A stretch of 64,000 bases of DNA, taken from NCBI GenBank assembly GCA_944381485.1, contig CALWLI010000018.1, positions 43,924 to 107,923 of the forward strand. Direction: 5' to 3'. Origin of the DNA: an uncultured Lachnospiraceae bacterium. Lineage in GTDB: Bacteria; Bacillota; Clostridia; Lachnospirales; Lachnospiraceae. A program made the translations under genes and the position numbers. The notes under the pieces were generated by a model. That model made no database searches and was not told the DNA's origin. It was given only the letters and a program-made list of their open reading frames with translations. Below, piece after piece: positions 8,540 through 16,695 of the stretch. Every line of letters begins with the position of its first letter. Within the stretch, counting starts at the first letter, position 1.

Positions 8540-9507
8540 CTCGATTTCTTAACAGAACACTTTTCTTGACGACTGTTATTATTTTTTGCGGCCTGCTCAC
8601 AGCATGTGGCGGCGCAGCTGATTTCGAAAAGCCATATGATTCGTCCAAAATCAATGCGGATGAGCTGTACACTGACGGCGGTTTAAAGGCAGAGCCCTTT
8701 GCAGCCGCTCTTTGTGTACCTGACTTTGACGGTGATATGGATGCGGAGGGCGTTGATGCTGACGGATTTCTTCTTTTTTCCACAGATACGGGAGAGGTTA
8801 TAAGCGCTCACAACATATATGAGAGGATGTATCCGGCTTCAACCACCAAGATAATGACCTGCCTTCTGGCTTTAAAGTACGGCAATTTGGAGGATATGGT
8901 CACAGTACCTGAGGAAGCAGCTATCACTGAATCCGGCTCTTCAATGTCAGGCCTGGCTCCGGGTGACCGGATCAAGATGAAAGATCTTCTCTACGCCCTT
9001 ATGGTTCCTTCAGGAAATGATGCGGCGGAGGCTGTGGCTTCCCATATCTCAGGCAGCAGGGATGCTTTTGTAGAGCTTATGAACGAGGAGGCATATTCGC
9101 TGGGGGCTACCCACACTCACTTTATGAATCCTCACGGCTTGCCCGACGAGGAGCATTATACCACCCCCTACGATCTGTACTTGATAATGAATGAGGCTCT
9201 CAAGTATGAGGAGTTTAAGGAGATAGCCTCCACAGCTTCCTATACAGCTGTCTTTACTGATGCCGAGGGCAAAGATAAAACAAAGACCTGGGAGACAGGG
9301 AACGGTTTTATGTCAGGGCGCTTTTCGCTTCCTTCAGGGATGGAGATCACTGCGGCTAAGACCGGACATACCAATGCCGCGGGATTTTGCCTTGTGATGG
9401 CCGAAAACAGCGGCAGCGGAAATTATATCTCAGTGACCATGAAGGCCCATTCCTATGACTCTCTGTACAACGGAACGGCAGCTCTGGTACAAAAAATAAA
9501 CAAATAA
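8521..9507 (+). CDS. dacA: D-alanyl-D-alanine carboxypeptidase (peptidase S11), lipoprotein
   Basis: A low-molecular-weight PBP that trims the terminal D-Ala from peptidoglycan stem peptides. The motifs of family S11 are in order: S107-T-T-K110, S164-G-N166 and KTG in AAKTGHT near residue 282. The N terminus has a lipoprotein signal with lipobox LLTAC (Cys29), so it is predicted to be membrane-tethered outside the cell rather than held by the C-terminal amphipathic helix of classic DacA. At 328 residues it lacks the second, PBP5-like domain. The overlap with mgsA and the position after rodA fit a wall-growth operon. Confidence 0.88.
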   Translation: MARKSLARFLNRTLFLTTVIIFCGLLTACGGAADFEKPYDSSKINADELYTDGGLKAEPFAAALCVPDFDGDMDAEGVDADGFLLFSTDTGEVISAHNIYERMYPASTTKIMTCLLALKYGNLEDMVTVPEEAAITESGSSMSGLAPGDRIKMKDLLYALMVPSGNDAAEAVASHISGSRDAFVELMNEEAYSLGATHTHFMNPHGLPDEEHYTTPYDLYLIMNEALKYEEFKEIASTASYTAVFTDAEGKDKTKTWETGNGFMSGRFSLPSGMEITAAKTGHTNAAGFCLVMAENSGSGNYISVTMKAHSYDSLYNGTAALVQKINK

Positions 9508-9518
9508 AGACTAAAATC

Positions 9519-9547
9519 TTGCGTAAAAATTGTAAGTGTAATATAAT
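9519..9547 (+). promoter_or_regulatory. Sigma-A-type promoter for the small P-loop gene
   Basis: TTGCGT and a perfect TATAAT are 17 bases apart, upstream of a gene with a strong AAGGAGG site. Confidence 0.65.
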
Positions 9548-9590
9548 TTAAGAAACATACAACATGACTAACTTTAAGGAGGAGAATGGT

Positions 9591-10010
9591 ATGGTTCAGT
9601 TAATTGTCGGAAGTAAAGGAAAGGGCAAGACCAAGGAACTGCTTCAGAGAGCGGAGCAGGCTGTCAAGGAGGCTCAGGGAAATATAGTTTATTTGGATAA
9701 GAGCTCACAGCATATGTATGAGCTTAACAATAAAATCAGACTTATAAATGTCAGCAACTTCCCTGTAAATTCCGAGGACGGATTTATAGGATTCATAAGC
9801 GGAATAATTTCTCAGGATCACGACCTTGAATATATGTTTCTCGACAGCTTCTTAAAGATAGCAAATCTTTATGGCACTGATATTACTTCCTCTGTACATA
9901 AGCTCGCTGAGCTTTCGGATAAGTATCATGTAAATTTCATTGTAAGTGTATCAATGGATAAGGATGATCTTCCGGAATCTTTAAAGGAATATGTGGCAGT
10001 AGCTTTATAA
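9591..10010 (+). CDS. Small P-loop NTPase-like protein of unknown function
   Basis: A 139-residue soluble protein that begins MVQLIVGSKGKGKTKEL, with a Walker A motif GSKGKGKT directly at the N terminus. A later acidic strand (EYMFLDSFL) could serve as Walker B. An upstream in-frame ATG adds nine residues, but AAGGAGG falls seven bases before the chosen ATG. Its own promoter precedes it. Homologues in Clostridia are often labelled generically as ATP-binding or twitching-motility-like proteins; nothing here shows motility genes. It precedes the HlyD-like and sepF genes, so a link to envelope or division is possible but unproven. Confidence 0.7.
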   Translation: MVQLIVGSKGKGKTKELLQRAEQAVKEAQGNIVYLDKSSQHMYELNNKIRLINVSNFPVNSEDGFIGFISGIISQDHDLEYMFLDSFLKIANLYGTDITSSVHKLAELSDKYHVNFIVSVSMDKDDLPESLKEYVAVAL

Positions 10011-10048
10011 ACTTTAGTTAAACTTAATTCTGACTGCCGGTTTTACTG

Positions 10049-11446
10049 ATGACGAAAAACAAAAACAAAAAAATCATTCACATAAAAAGAAAATTTAAAC
10101 TCAATGTAGGCATGATAATTTTTTTCATTATCTTTGTCTACATTGTTTTTAGTGTGACTTCCTATCTGCGCAGAGACAAGGTAAAATTTTTCGAGGTGGA
10201 AGAGGGAAGCATAGTAAAGGAGCATACCTATACAGGTGTGATACTTAGGACAGAGCAGGTAGTAAACGCTGAGAAGAGCGGATACCTGAATTATTTCATT
10301 CCTGACAATAAAAAGGCGGCAAAGGGTGCCGCAGTCTATTCCATTGATGAGACCGGTAACCTGGAAAATTATCTCCGAGAGCATCCTGAGCTTTTGTCGG
10401 GTCTTACCGATTCCAATATTTCGGAGCTCAGGGCAAAGCTCTACAGCAGTGCCGTGAGCCTCAATGATATTGAGTTCAATCGAATTTATGACATAAACAT
10501 GTCACTCAATGCCATGGTAATGGAATTTGCAGGCTTCAACAGCCTGAGCGCCCTCTCCGGCAGCCTTGCGGATCAGGGCATAAGCTTCAACGAATACTAT
10601 GCCCCCGCTTCAGGACTCGTATCTTATTCTATAGATGGGCTTGAGGGACTTACAACCGCAGATATAAACAGTGATACCTTTGACCAGACTAAGCACGGCA
10701 GTAAGATCACAGGCTCCGGCTCTATGGTGGAGGAGGGCACAGCTGTGTATAAGCTCATCACCTCCGATATATGGTCAATAGTCTTTCCCATGAGTCAGGA
10801 GGACATAGCACTGTTTTCAGACAGAAGCAGCCTGGCGGTGAATTTTGCCGATAAAAATATAAGCACGGAAGCCTCATTCTCTGTGCTCAGGGGAGAGGAC
10901 GGAGAGAATTACGGAAGGCTTGACTTCAGCAGATATATGATTCAGTTTGCCTCCGAGAGATATGTGGATTTCGAGATCGTCACCAACAATGTGAGCGGAC
11001 TTAAGATCCCGGAGAGAGCTATCACAAGCAAGGACTTCTTCATAGTACCTGTGGAATACCTGGTGGAGAACGATGACGGCACAGTGGGATTTAATAAGGA
11101 GGTAGTATCCGAAACGGGAACTGCAGTCCAATTTATTGACACAGAGATCTATTCTCAGGATGATGAGTACTGTTATATAGATAATTCCGCTGATTCCGAG
11201 CTTAAATCAGGAGATTATATTGAAAAACCGGGGTCCTCAGAAAGATATCAGATCGGCCCTACAAAATCCATCCCCGGTGTGTACAATATAAATAAGGGAT
11301 ATACGGTTTTCAGACGTGTTGAGGAGCTTGAGAGAGATAACGGCTATTGCATAGTAAAAAAGAACACTCCCTACGGTCCCTCTGTATATGACCATATAGT
11401 GCTTGACGCAGCCATGGTCAAGGAGGGAGAGCTCATATATAAATAA
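10049..11446 (+). CDS. HlyD-like membrane-anchored adaptor protein in the sepF locus
   Basis: A 465-residue bitopic protein with a basic N terminus, one membrane helix (about residues 22-42), and an extracytoplasmic part. It begins with an EEGSIVKEHTYTGVILRTE segment, as in HlyD/membrane-fusion proteins, and has a lipoyl-like half after YAPASGLVSY (about residue 185). No outer membrane is expected in this organism and no partner transporter gene is adjacent. The gene sits directly upstream of sepF and lspA, so a role at the division site or in wall assembly is more likely than export; this is inference from position. No clear ribosome binding site precedes the ATG. Confidence 0.7.
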   Translation: MTKNKNKKIIHIKRKFKLNVGMIIFFIIFVYIVFSVTSYLRRDKVKFFEVEEGSIVKEHTYTGVILRTEQVVNAEKSGYLNYFIPDNKKAAKGAAVYSIDETGNLENYLREHPELLSGLTDSNISELRAKLYSSAVSLNDIEFNRIYDINMSLNAMVMEFAGFNSLSALSGSLADQGISFNEYYAPASGLVSYSIDGLEGLTTADINSDTFDQTKHGSKITGSGSMVEEGTAVYKLITSDIWSIVFPMSQEDIALFSDRSSLAVNFADKNISTEASFSVLRGEDGENYGRLDFSRYMIQFASERYVDFEIVTNNVSGLKIPERAITSKDFFIVPVEYLVENDDGTVGFNKEVVSETGTAVQFIDTEIYSQDDEYCYIDNSADSELKSGDYIEKPGSSERYQIGPTKSIPGVYNINKGYTVFRRVEELERDNGYCIVKKNTPYGPSVYDHIVLDAAMVKEGELIYK

Positions 11447-11528
11447 GAAATACGCACCCGGCAATCAGCTACATATCTTAAGGTTTTTTGAATTTGTTCG
11501 GAAATTAATATTTTTTTAACTAATTCGG

Positions 11529-11557
11529 TTGACAGATATAGCAAAAACATTGATAAT
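11529..11557 (+). promoter_or_regulatory. Sigma-A promoter for sepF
   Basis: TTGACA and GATAAT are separated by 17 bases, about 50 bases upstream of the sepF start. Confidence 0.75.
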
Positions 11558-11605
11558 GTATGGGAATATAAGATTTTAAAGTCAGATTGGAGACAATGGA
11601 GAGCG

Positions 11606-12133
11606 ATGAGTATATTTAGTAAGCTTATGGAAAATTTCAGCATGAATTCCGATGATGATGAGGGATACCTCGATGATGATTACGAGGATGATGATTTTGA
11701 CGATGCCTCTCAAAAGTCAGGATTCTTTTCCAAGAAATCTTCAACTTATGACAATCAGCAGACTCAGAAAAAGCCCGGTTTTCTCTCAAGGACAAATGTG
11801 ATCCCTATGAAGCATACTGACGGAGGTATGCAGGTGACTATGATAAAGCCTGCAGGGATGGATGACTCAAGAGAGATCTGCGACAATCTTTTAGATGGCA
11901 AGGCTGTAGTCCTCAACATGGAGGGAATGAACACGGAGATCGCCCAGCGCATAATTGATTTCACATCCGGAGCGACCTATTCCATGGGCGGAAACCTGCA
12001 GATGATAAGCAAGTTTATTTTCATTGCCACACCTGAAAGCGTTGAGCTTTCCGGAGATTTTCAGGATATTTTCTCCGCAGGCACTGCCTCATCAAGAACT
12101 ACTAATTTTAACGGACTGAATTTTAATGTTTAA
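11606..12133 (+). CDS. sepF: Cell division protein SepF
   Basis: SepF polymerises into rings, tethers FtsZ to the membrane and aligns its protofilaments. The 175-residue product has the expected layout: a short amphipathic N terminus (MSIFSKLMENF), an acidic low-complexity linker full of Asp, and the C-terminal SepF core (about residues 75-165) with the DGKAVVLNMEGM strand-helix. A promoter lies upstream. Its 3' end overlaps lspA by eight bases. Confidence 0.93.
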   Translation: MSIFSKLMENFSMNSDDDEGYLDDDYEDDDFDDASQKSGFFSKKSSTYDNQQTQKKPGFLSRTNVIPMKHTDGGMQVTMIKPAGMDDSREICDNLLDGKAVVLNMEGMNTEIAQRIIDFTSGATYSMGGNLQMISKFIFIATPESVELSGDFQDIFSAGTASSRTTNFNGLNFNV

Positions 12134-12626
12134 TTTAAAAAATTTGAATTTTAAAAGGCTCACTTCCATGGCATCAGCTGTCCTTCTGCTCCTTGTGGCA
12201 GACAGGCTGACAAAAAGAGCGGCTGTAGCTTATCTTGCGGGCAGAGAGCCTTTTTCTGTTGTCGGTGACATACTTCTTTTCACATATACGGAAAATCGCG
12301 GCATAGCCTTCGGAATGTTTCAGGGGAAGGCTTCTTTGTTTGTGGTCTTTGCTGTTATTGTTGCCTTGTTTTGCTTCACCACATATATGAGTCTGCCCTC
12401 GGGAAAGAGATATCTGCCTTTATCCCTCTGCCTGTTCGGCATCACTGCGGGAGCTTTGGGTAATATGGCAGACAGGTTATTATACGGCTATGTAGTTGAT
12501 TTCATTTATTTCAAGCCGATAAATTTTCCGGTATTCAATGTAGCTGATATCTATATAACCTGCAGTGCCTTCCTTCTGGTTTTTCTTTTGATATTCTATT
12601 ACAAGGATGATGAGCTGAAGATATAG
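12126..12626 (+). CDS. lspA: Lipoprotein signal peptidase (signal peptidase II)
   Basis: LspA removes signal peptides from diacylglyceryl-modified prolipoproteins in the membrane. The 166-residue protein has four membrane helices and all the family motifs: ENRGIAFG, GALGNMADR and FNVADI; the last two carry the two catalytic aspartates. Likely clients in this window include the DacA-like protein, the TAXI binding protein and the ABC binding protein. It overlaps sepF and is followed one base later by rluD. Confidence 0.95.
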   Translation: MFNLKNLNFKRLTSMASAVLLLLVADRLTKRAAVAYLAGREPFSVVGDILLFTYTENRGIAFGMFQGKASLFVVFAVIVALFCFTTYMSLPSGKRYLPLSLCLFGITAGALGNMADRLLYGYVVDFIYFKPINFPVFNVADIYITCSAFLLVFLLIFYYKDDELKI

Positions 12627-12627
12627 C

Positions 12628-13539
12628 ATGGAATTTACATATACTGATAATAATAAAAAAAGGCTCGACTCATATCTCGCTGATATTAAAAGCGATATGA
12701 GTCGTTCTCATATAAGTAAAATGATAAAGTCAGGAGACATCAGGGTAAACGGCGCCAAGGTCAAGTCAGGATATGAGCTTTGTCCGGGTGACCTCATAAC
12801 CATGGAGGAGGAAGAGCCGGTTGAGACCGAGGTTGTGCCTGAGGATATACCTCTGGATGTGGTATATGAGGATGATGATGTTATCGTCATAAATAAGCCC
12901 AAGAACATGGTCGTCCATCCTGCATGCGGCCACAGCAGCGGTACAGTTGTCAACGCCCTCTTATTTCACTGCAGGGATTCACTTTCAGGGATAAACGGTG
13001 AGCTGAGACCCGGTATCGTTCACAGGATAGACAAAGACACTACCGGCCTGATAGTGGCCTGCAAAAATGACAAAGCCCATACCTGTCTTGCACAGCAGCT
13101 TGCCCGCCACAGCATTACAAGGAGATATATCGCCCTTGTCCATGGCAATATAAAGGAAGACTCCGGAACTGTGGACATAGCCATAGGCCGCAGCGACAAA
13201 GACAGAAAAAAGATGGCTGCAGGTGCAAAAAACGGCAGACACGCTGTGACGCATTTTAAGGTGCTTGAAAGGTATGGAGCCTATACTCTTATAGAGTGCA
13301 GGCTTGAAACGGGAAGAACCCACCAAATTCGCGTCCATATGGCCTATATCAAGCATCCTCTGGTGGGAGATGAGGTCTATGGCATAAAAAAGGACAGCAG
13401 GATGGGAAACGGGCAGTATCTTCATGCAAAGGTCCTCGGGTTTATTCATCCTGTAAGCGGAGAGTATATGGAGTTTGAAGCTCCCTTGCCAAAATATTTT
13501 CTGGAAGAGCTTGACAAGCTCAGAAAGCAGAACCTATAA
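12628..13539 (+). CDS. rluD: Ribosomal large subunit pseudouridine synthase, RluD type
   Basis: A 303-residue RluA/RluD family enzyme that converts uridines to pseudouridine in 23S rRNA. It has an N-terminal S4 RNA-binding domain (about residues 10-60) followed by the catalytic domain with HRIDKDTTG, which includes the catalytic Asp, and ETGRTHQIRVH. The lspA-rluD pair is conserved in Firmicutes. Which uridines it modifies cannot be told from the sequence. Confidence 0.93.
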   Translation: MEFTYTDNNKKRLDSYLADIKSDMSRSHISKMIKSGDIRVNGAKVKSGYELCPGDLITMEEEEPVETEVVPEDIPLDVVYEDDDVIVINKPKNMVVHPACGHSSGTVVNALLFHCRDSLSGINGELRPGIVHRIDKDTTGLIVACKNDKAHTCLAQQLARHSITRRYIALVHGNIKEDSGTVDIAIGRSDKDRKKMAAGAKNGRHAVTHFKVLERYGAYTLIECRLETGRTHQIRVHMAYIKHPLVGDEVYGIKKDSRMGNGQYLHAKVLGFIHPVSGEYMEFEAPLPKYFLEELDKLRKQNL

Positions 13540-13584
13540 TAGTGACGATTTAATTTTCTGAAATTCTTTATTTCTTTATTTCGT

Positions 13585-13606
13585 CCTGTTACAGGTTCTT
13601 TTTTTC
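13585..13606 (+). terminator. Possible weak terminator after rluD
   Basis: A short CCTG-TTA-CAGG hairpin is followed by TTCTTTTTTT. The stem is only four pairs, so this is tentative. The same T run could instead follow a longer AGAACCT/AGGTTCT pairing that reaches back into the end of rluD. Confidence 0.35.
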
Positions 13607-13640
13607 CTTCCTTAAAAATAAAATATTTTAAGGAGTTATT

Positions 13641-16600
13641 ATGACCGGATTAAAAAGATCGTACCCGATGTGGGCCCGGCTTTTGCTTTTGAGCATGCTT
13701 TTCGATCCTGCGGCACCTGTCTACGGGGCTTCTCCGAATGATCTGCCCCTTTCGGGACTGCCTACAGTGACAGCGGCTACGCCATCTTATGCAGAAGCTT
13801 CCCCAAGCCCCGGAAAAACCGTGATTAAAGCCGTGCAAAAAGCTTCTGCCGCTGCAAGAAGCTCAGAGGAGGAGATAGAGCTCTCACCTACAGTTACCGA
13901 TCCGAATTATAAGTTTATCCTGAGAGATTCTCCCGACGGCTCCGAAATATGGATAGATGTGACCGACTGGTATACCTCCGCAGACATAAGCTACAATTCC
14001 ACTTCCTACAGGCACAAGGAATGCTCCTCCGCCTTTATGCTTCTCTTTAATGATCAAAAGATAAAATCCATAGGAAAGACAATTTTCAAAGGAAAATACA
14101 GTTATTACAGCAGTACCGGAAACTCTGAGGTTACCGGTCAATTTAAACGTACTGTAAATTTTAATATGGGAAGCTCCTCAACCTCAGGGAAAAAGAATAC
14201 GGCGGAGCTTTACAGCAGGGACGGAGGGAATTTTACATTGTACCATATGTACATGGTAGGATCGGGAATGTATAATGTGGCCTTTGTGGACTGCCCGGGA
14301 GACTACTGGGACGGAAACCATCAGAAAACCGTAGAACACCCGAGGACAAGTGACAGCTGTACCTTCTATGCGGGCCCTGCGGATACCTCCGAGGCGGAAA
14401 AATATACACTGAAGTGGACTGTGGATCCTATAGCTGACGATGATCTTACAAACGAAAGGCCTATGACCAGGAATTGTTTCAGAATAAAGATCGCCAAAAA
14501 GCAGCTTACAGACTCCGGCCTTCGGCTGACAGGAATAAAACCCATATCCTTTTTCGGAGACGACGGGGAAGTAATAGAGATAGAGAATAACTCTGTTGTA
14601 AAGGAGGTAATCTACACTGTAAAAGCTGTCTCCGCTTCCTCAGCGGCACCGGTGCTTTACACGAGCTCAAAGAAAGCCAAGGAGGGCACTGAAATAACTG
14701 AGACACCAAGGGCTGTGACAGGCTATAATACACCTTCAGCCCTCAAATTCAAGGCTTCGGAGGGCTATACCGCCCTGTTTAAATATACACCTGTAGAGTA
14801 CCGGATCAATTATTCGGGAATTGAAGAGATATCATCGGGAAATCCTAATCCTCAGAGCTATACTGTTGAGGATGAGATCAAGCTCCTTCCCGTAACAAGA
14901 GATGACGGTTTCAATTTTACAGGCTGGTACGACGAAAAGAATGTGAGAGTGATAAAGCTTTCCAAAGGAAGCACGGGTGAAAAAAATCTTACAGCCCATT
15001 GGAGCGCCGATATAAAAGACAATGATGACGGAAGCTATACCTTCAACAGCGGGAGATATAAGGGCAGAAGATTCACCTACGGAGCGGACGGCATAGCAGG
15101 AAGTGACGATGATCATGAGGTGGCTATAGGAGCGGACGGCGCATGGGGAACGGAAGACGACTGCTATATACTCAATACAGACGGAAGACACGCTGTTTTT
15201 AAGGGAAGGGACAACAGATTCGTCACTCCGGAATCCGATGCTGACGACTACTATGACAACTCTCGTTATTCCCCTTTTACCTACGTAAAGCCTGGAAAAA
15301 ACAAATACTTTCAGATGGACGAAAAGGCTCCTGAGAAAGCCGAAAAAGATGACGAGCTCTGGTGGTCGGGGCCTGACGGTGTCATAGGAAGCGACGACGA
15401 CATGATAATAAAAGACCACAAGATAAACACAGAGGGAAATCTCTATGTATCTGCGGGCTCCCATATCGATTATGACGACAAAAGCAGCTTAAAGCCGGGA
15501 AGGGATCTGATCTTCGGAACGGAGGACGATCTTTTGATAAAGAAGGACGTAAACGGGGATCCCTATATCGAAAATGATACAGGCACTATCTCTCGTCCGG
15601 GAAGTGACGGGGAGTTCGGAACTGAAGACGATGAAATATTCTATCCGGGAAAGGACAGGATCCCGGGGACGGAGGATGACAGCAAGGTCTACCCCGGAGA
15701 TGACGGAAAATATGGAACAGATGACGACTACTATATCGATGAGGGAGGAAACAAGGTATATCCCGGAGATGACAATGTATTCGGCTCCGAGGACGACCTT
15801 ATGCAAAAGGGAGACGAGCTTATAAGTCCCGGGCCTGACAAAGAGTTCGGCACCGAGGATGATATAAAGATTGAAAAGCCTGAAGACAAGGAAGAGCTTC
15901 CGTCTGATGATGAGGAAAATTCTCTGGGAAATGAGAGTGGAGAAAATAATACTGAAAATCCGGGGGATGGGACAGGCAATTCCGGCGAGGGCTCTCAGGG
16001 TTCAGGTCCTTCAGATTCGGATCCCGAGGACCCGGAGGATGCAGGTTCTGATTCAAAAGGAGACGCTTCTTCAGGCTCCTCCGGTTCTTCAGGTTCCCAC
16101 AGCGGAGGACATTCCGGCGCCGGCTCGTCAGGCAGCAGGCCACATACAGGAAACAATACTTATGTGGACTCCGGCCCCGGAGCTCAGTCCCCCGAGTCAG
16201 CCTCCGACACAGGGATAGTAAATGACTCGCTAAGCGACAGCTCCGAGACAGTATCGGATGGTGAATCCGGAAAGAATGTAAATACCGAAGCATCGGCTGC
16301 GGAAAGTGGAGAGAATATCCTCTCAGTTTCAGGGAGTGACATAGAAGCCGTGGATCCTGAGAACACTTCAGATATATCAGTGTCAAAAGGTTTAAAAAAT
16401 CCGGGGAGCAAGACCGGATTTTCCTCTGAGGATGTAATAGAAAAAGTGTTTGACAGGGATATCAGGGAGAAGGAAAAGAAAAAAGTATCCGAAGAAAATA
16501 AGGATGATAGTGAGAAGCTGCCCTCCATACCGAAAACAGGGGACAGCAGAGAGATAGTAGCTGTATTTTCTTTATTCCTATTTCTCTCGTCTTTTACTTG

Positions 16601-16658
16601 TGTTCTCATCTGCTTAAAATTCTTTCACAAAGAAAGAAAAAAATTAAGAAAATATTAG
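13641..16658 (+). CDS. Large cell-wall-anchored surface protein with acidic repeats
   Basis: A 1005-residue secreted protein, not assigned to a named family. In order: a signal peptide (residues 1-30, ending near VYGA); an N-terminal region of unknown fold; a single InlB/Listeria-Bacteroides-type repeat (about 390-454, containing FTGWYDEKN); nine acidic units of the form GxDxxxG[ST][ED]DD (about 470-745) that look like metal-binding loops; a Ser/Gly/Pro/Asp-rich stalk; and a C-terminal sorting signal IPKTGD (963-968), a membrane helix and a basic tail. Sortase anchoring to the wall is predicted; no sortase gene is in the window. It sits between rluD and an NlpC/P60 gene in a lineage-specific stretch. 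Confidence 0.8.
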   Translation: MTGLKRSYPMWARLLLLSMLFDPAAPVYGASPNDLPLSGLPTVTAATPSYAEASPSPGKTVIKAVQKASAAARSSEEEIELSPTVTDPNYKFILRDSPDGSEIWIDVTDWYTSADISYNSTSYRHKECSSAFMLLFNDQKIKSIGKTIFKGKYSYYSSTGNSEVTGQFKRTVNFNMGSSSTSGKKNTAELYSRDGGNFTLYHMYMVGSGMYNVAFVDCPGDYWDGNHQKTVEHPRTSDSCTFYAGPADTSEAEKYTLKWTVDPIADDDLTNERPMTRNCFRIKIAKKQLTDSGLRLTGIKPISFFGDDGEVIEIENNSVVKEVIYTVKAVSASSAAPVLYTSSKKAKEGTEITETPRAVTGYNTPSALKFKASEGYTALFKYTPVEYRINYSGIEEISSGNPNPQSYTVEDEIKLLPVTRDDGFNFTGWYDEKNVRVIKLSKGSTGEKNLTAHWSADIKDNDDGSYTFNSGRYKGRRFTYGADGIAGSDDDHEVAIGADGAWGTEDDCYILNTDGRHAVFKGRDNRFVTPESDADDYYDNSRYSPFTYVKPGKNKYFQMDEKAPEKAEKDDELWWSGPDGVIGSDDDMIIKDHKINTEGNLYVSAGSHIDYDDKSSLKPGRDLIFGTEDDLLIKKDVNGDPYIENDTGTISRPGSDGEFGTEDDEIFYPGKDRIPGTEDDSKVYPGDDGKYGTDDDYYIDEGGNKVYPGDDNVFGSEDDLMQKGDELISPGPDKEFGTEDDIKIEKPEDKEELPSDDEENSLGNESGENNTENPGDGTGNSGEGSQGSGPSDSDPEDPEDAGSDSKGDASSGSSGSSGSHSGGHSGAGSSGSRPHTGNNTYVDSGPGAQSPESASDTGIVNDSLSDSSETVSDGESGKNVNTEASAAESGENILSVSGSDIEAVDPENTSDISVSKGLKNPGSKTGFSSEDVIEKVFDRDIREKEKKKVSEENKDDSEKLPSIPKTGDSREIVAVFSLFLFLSSFTCVLICLKFFHKERKKLRKY

Positions 16659-16695
16659 CTTAAATGATTATTACATATATGTTATATTTATAAAC

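Noticed and set aside
14832-15464. 210-codon antisense frame inside the surface protein gene, and others at 15820-16386 and 16184-16609
   Set aside because: They arise from the biased Asp/Gly/Ser codons of the repeats and stalk. The sense frame has a signal peptide, repeats and a sorting signal.
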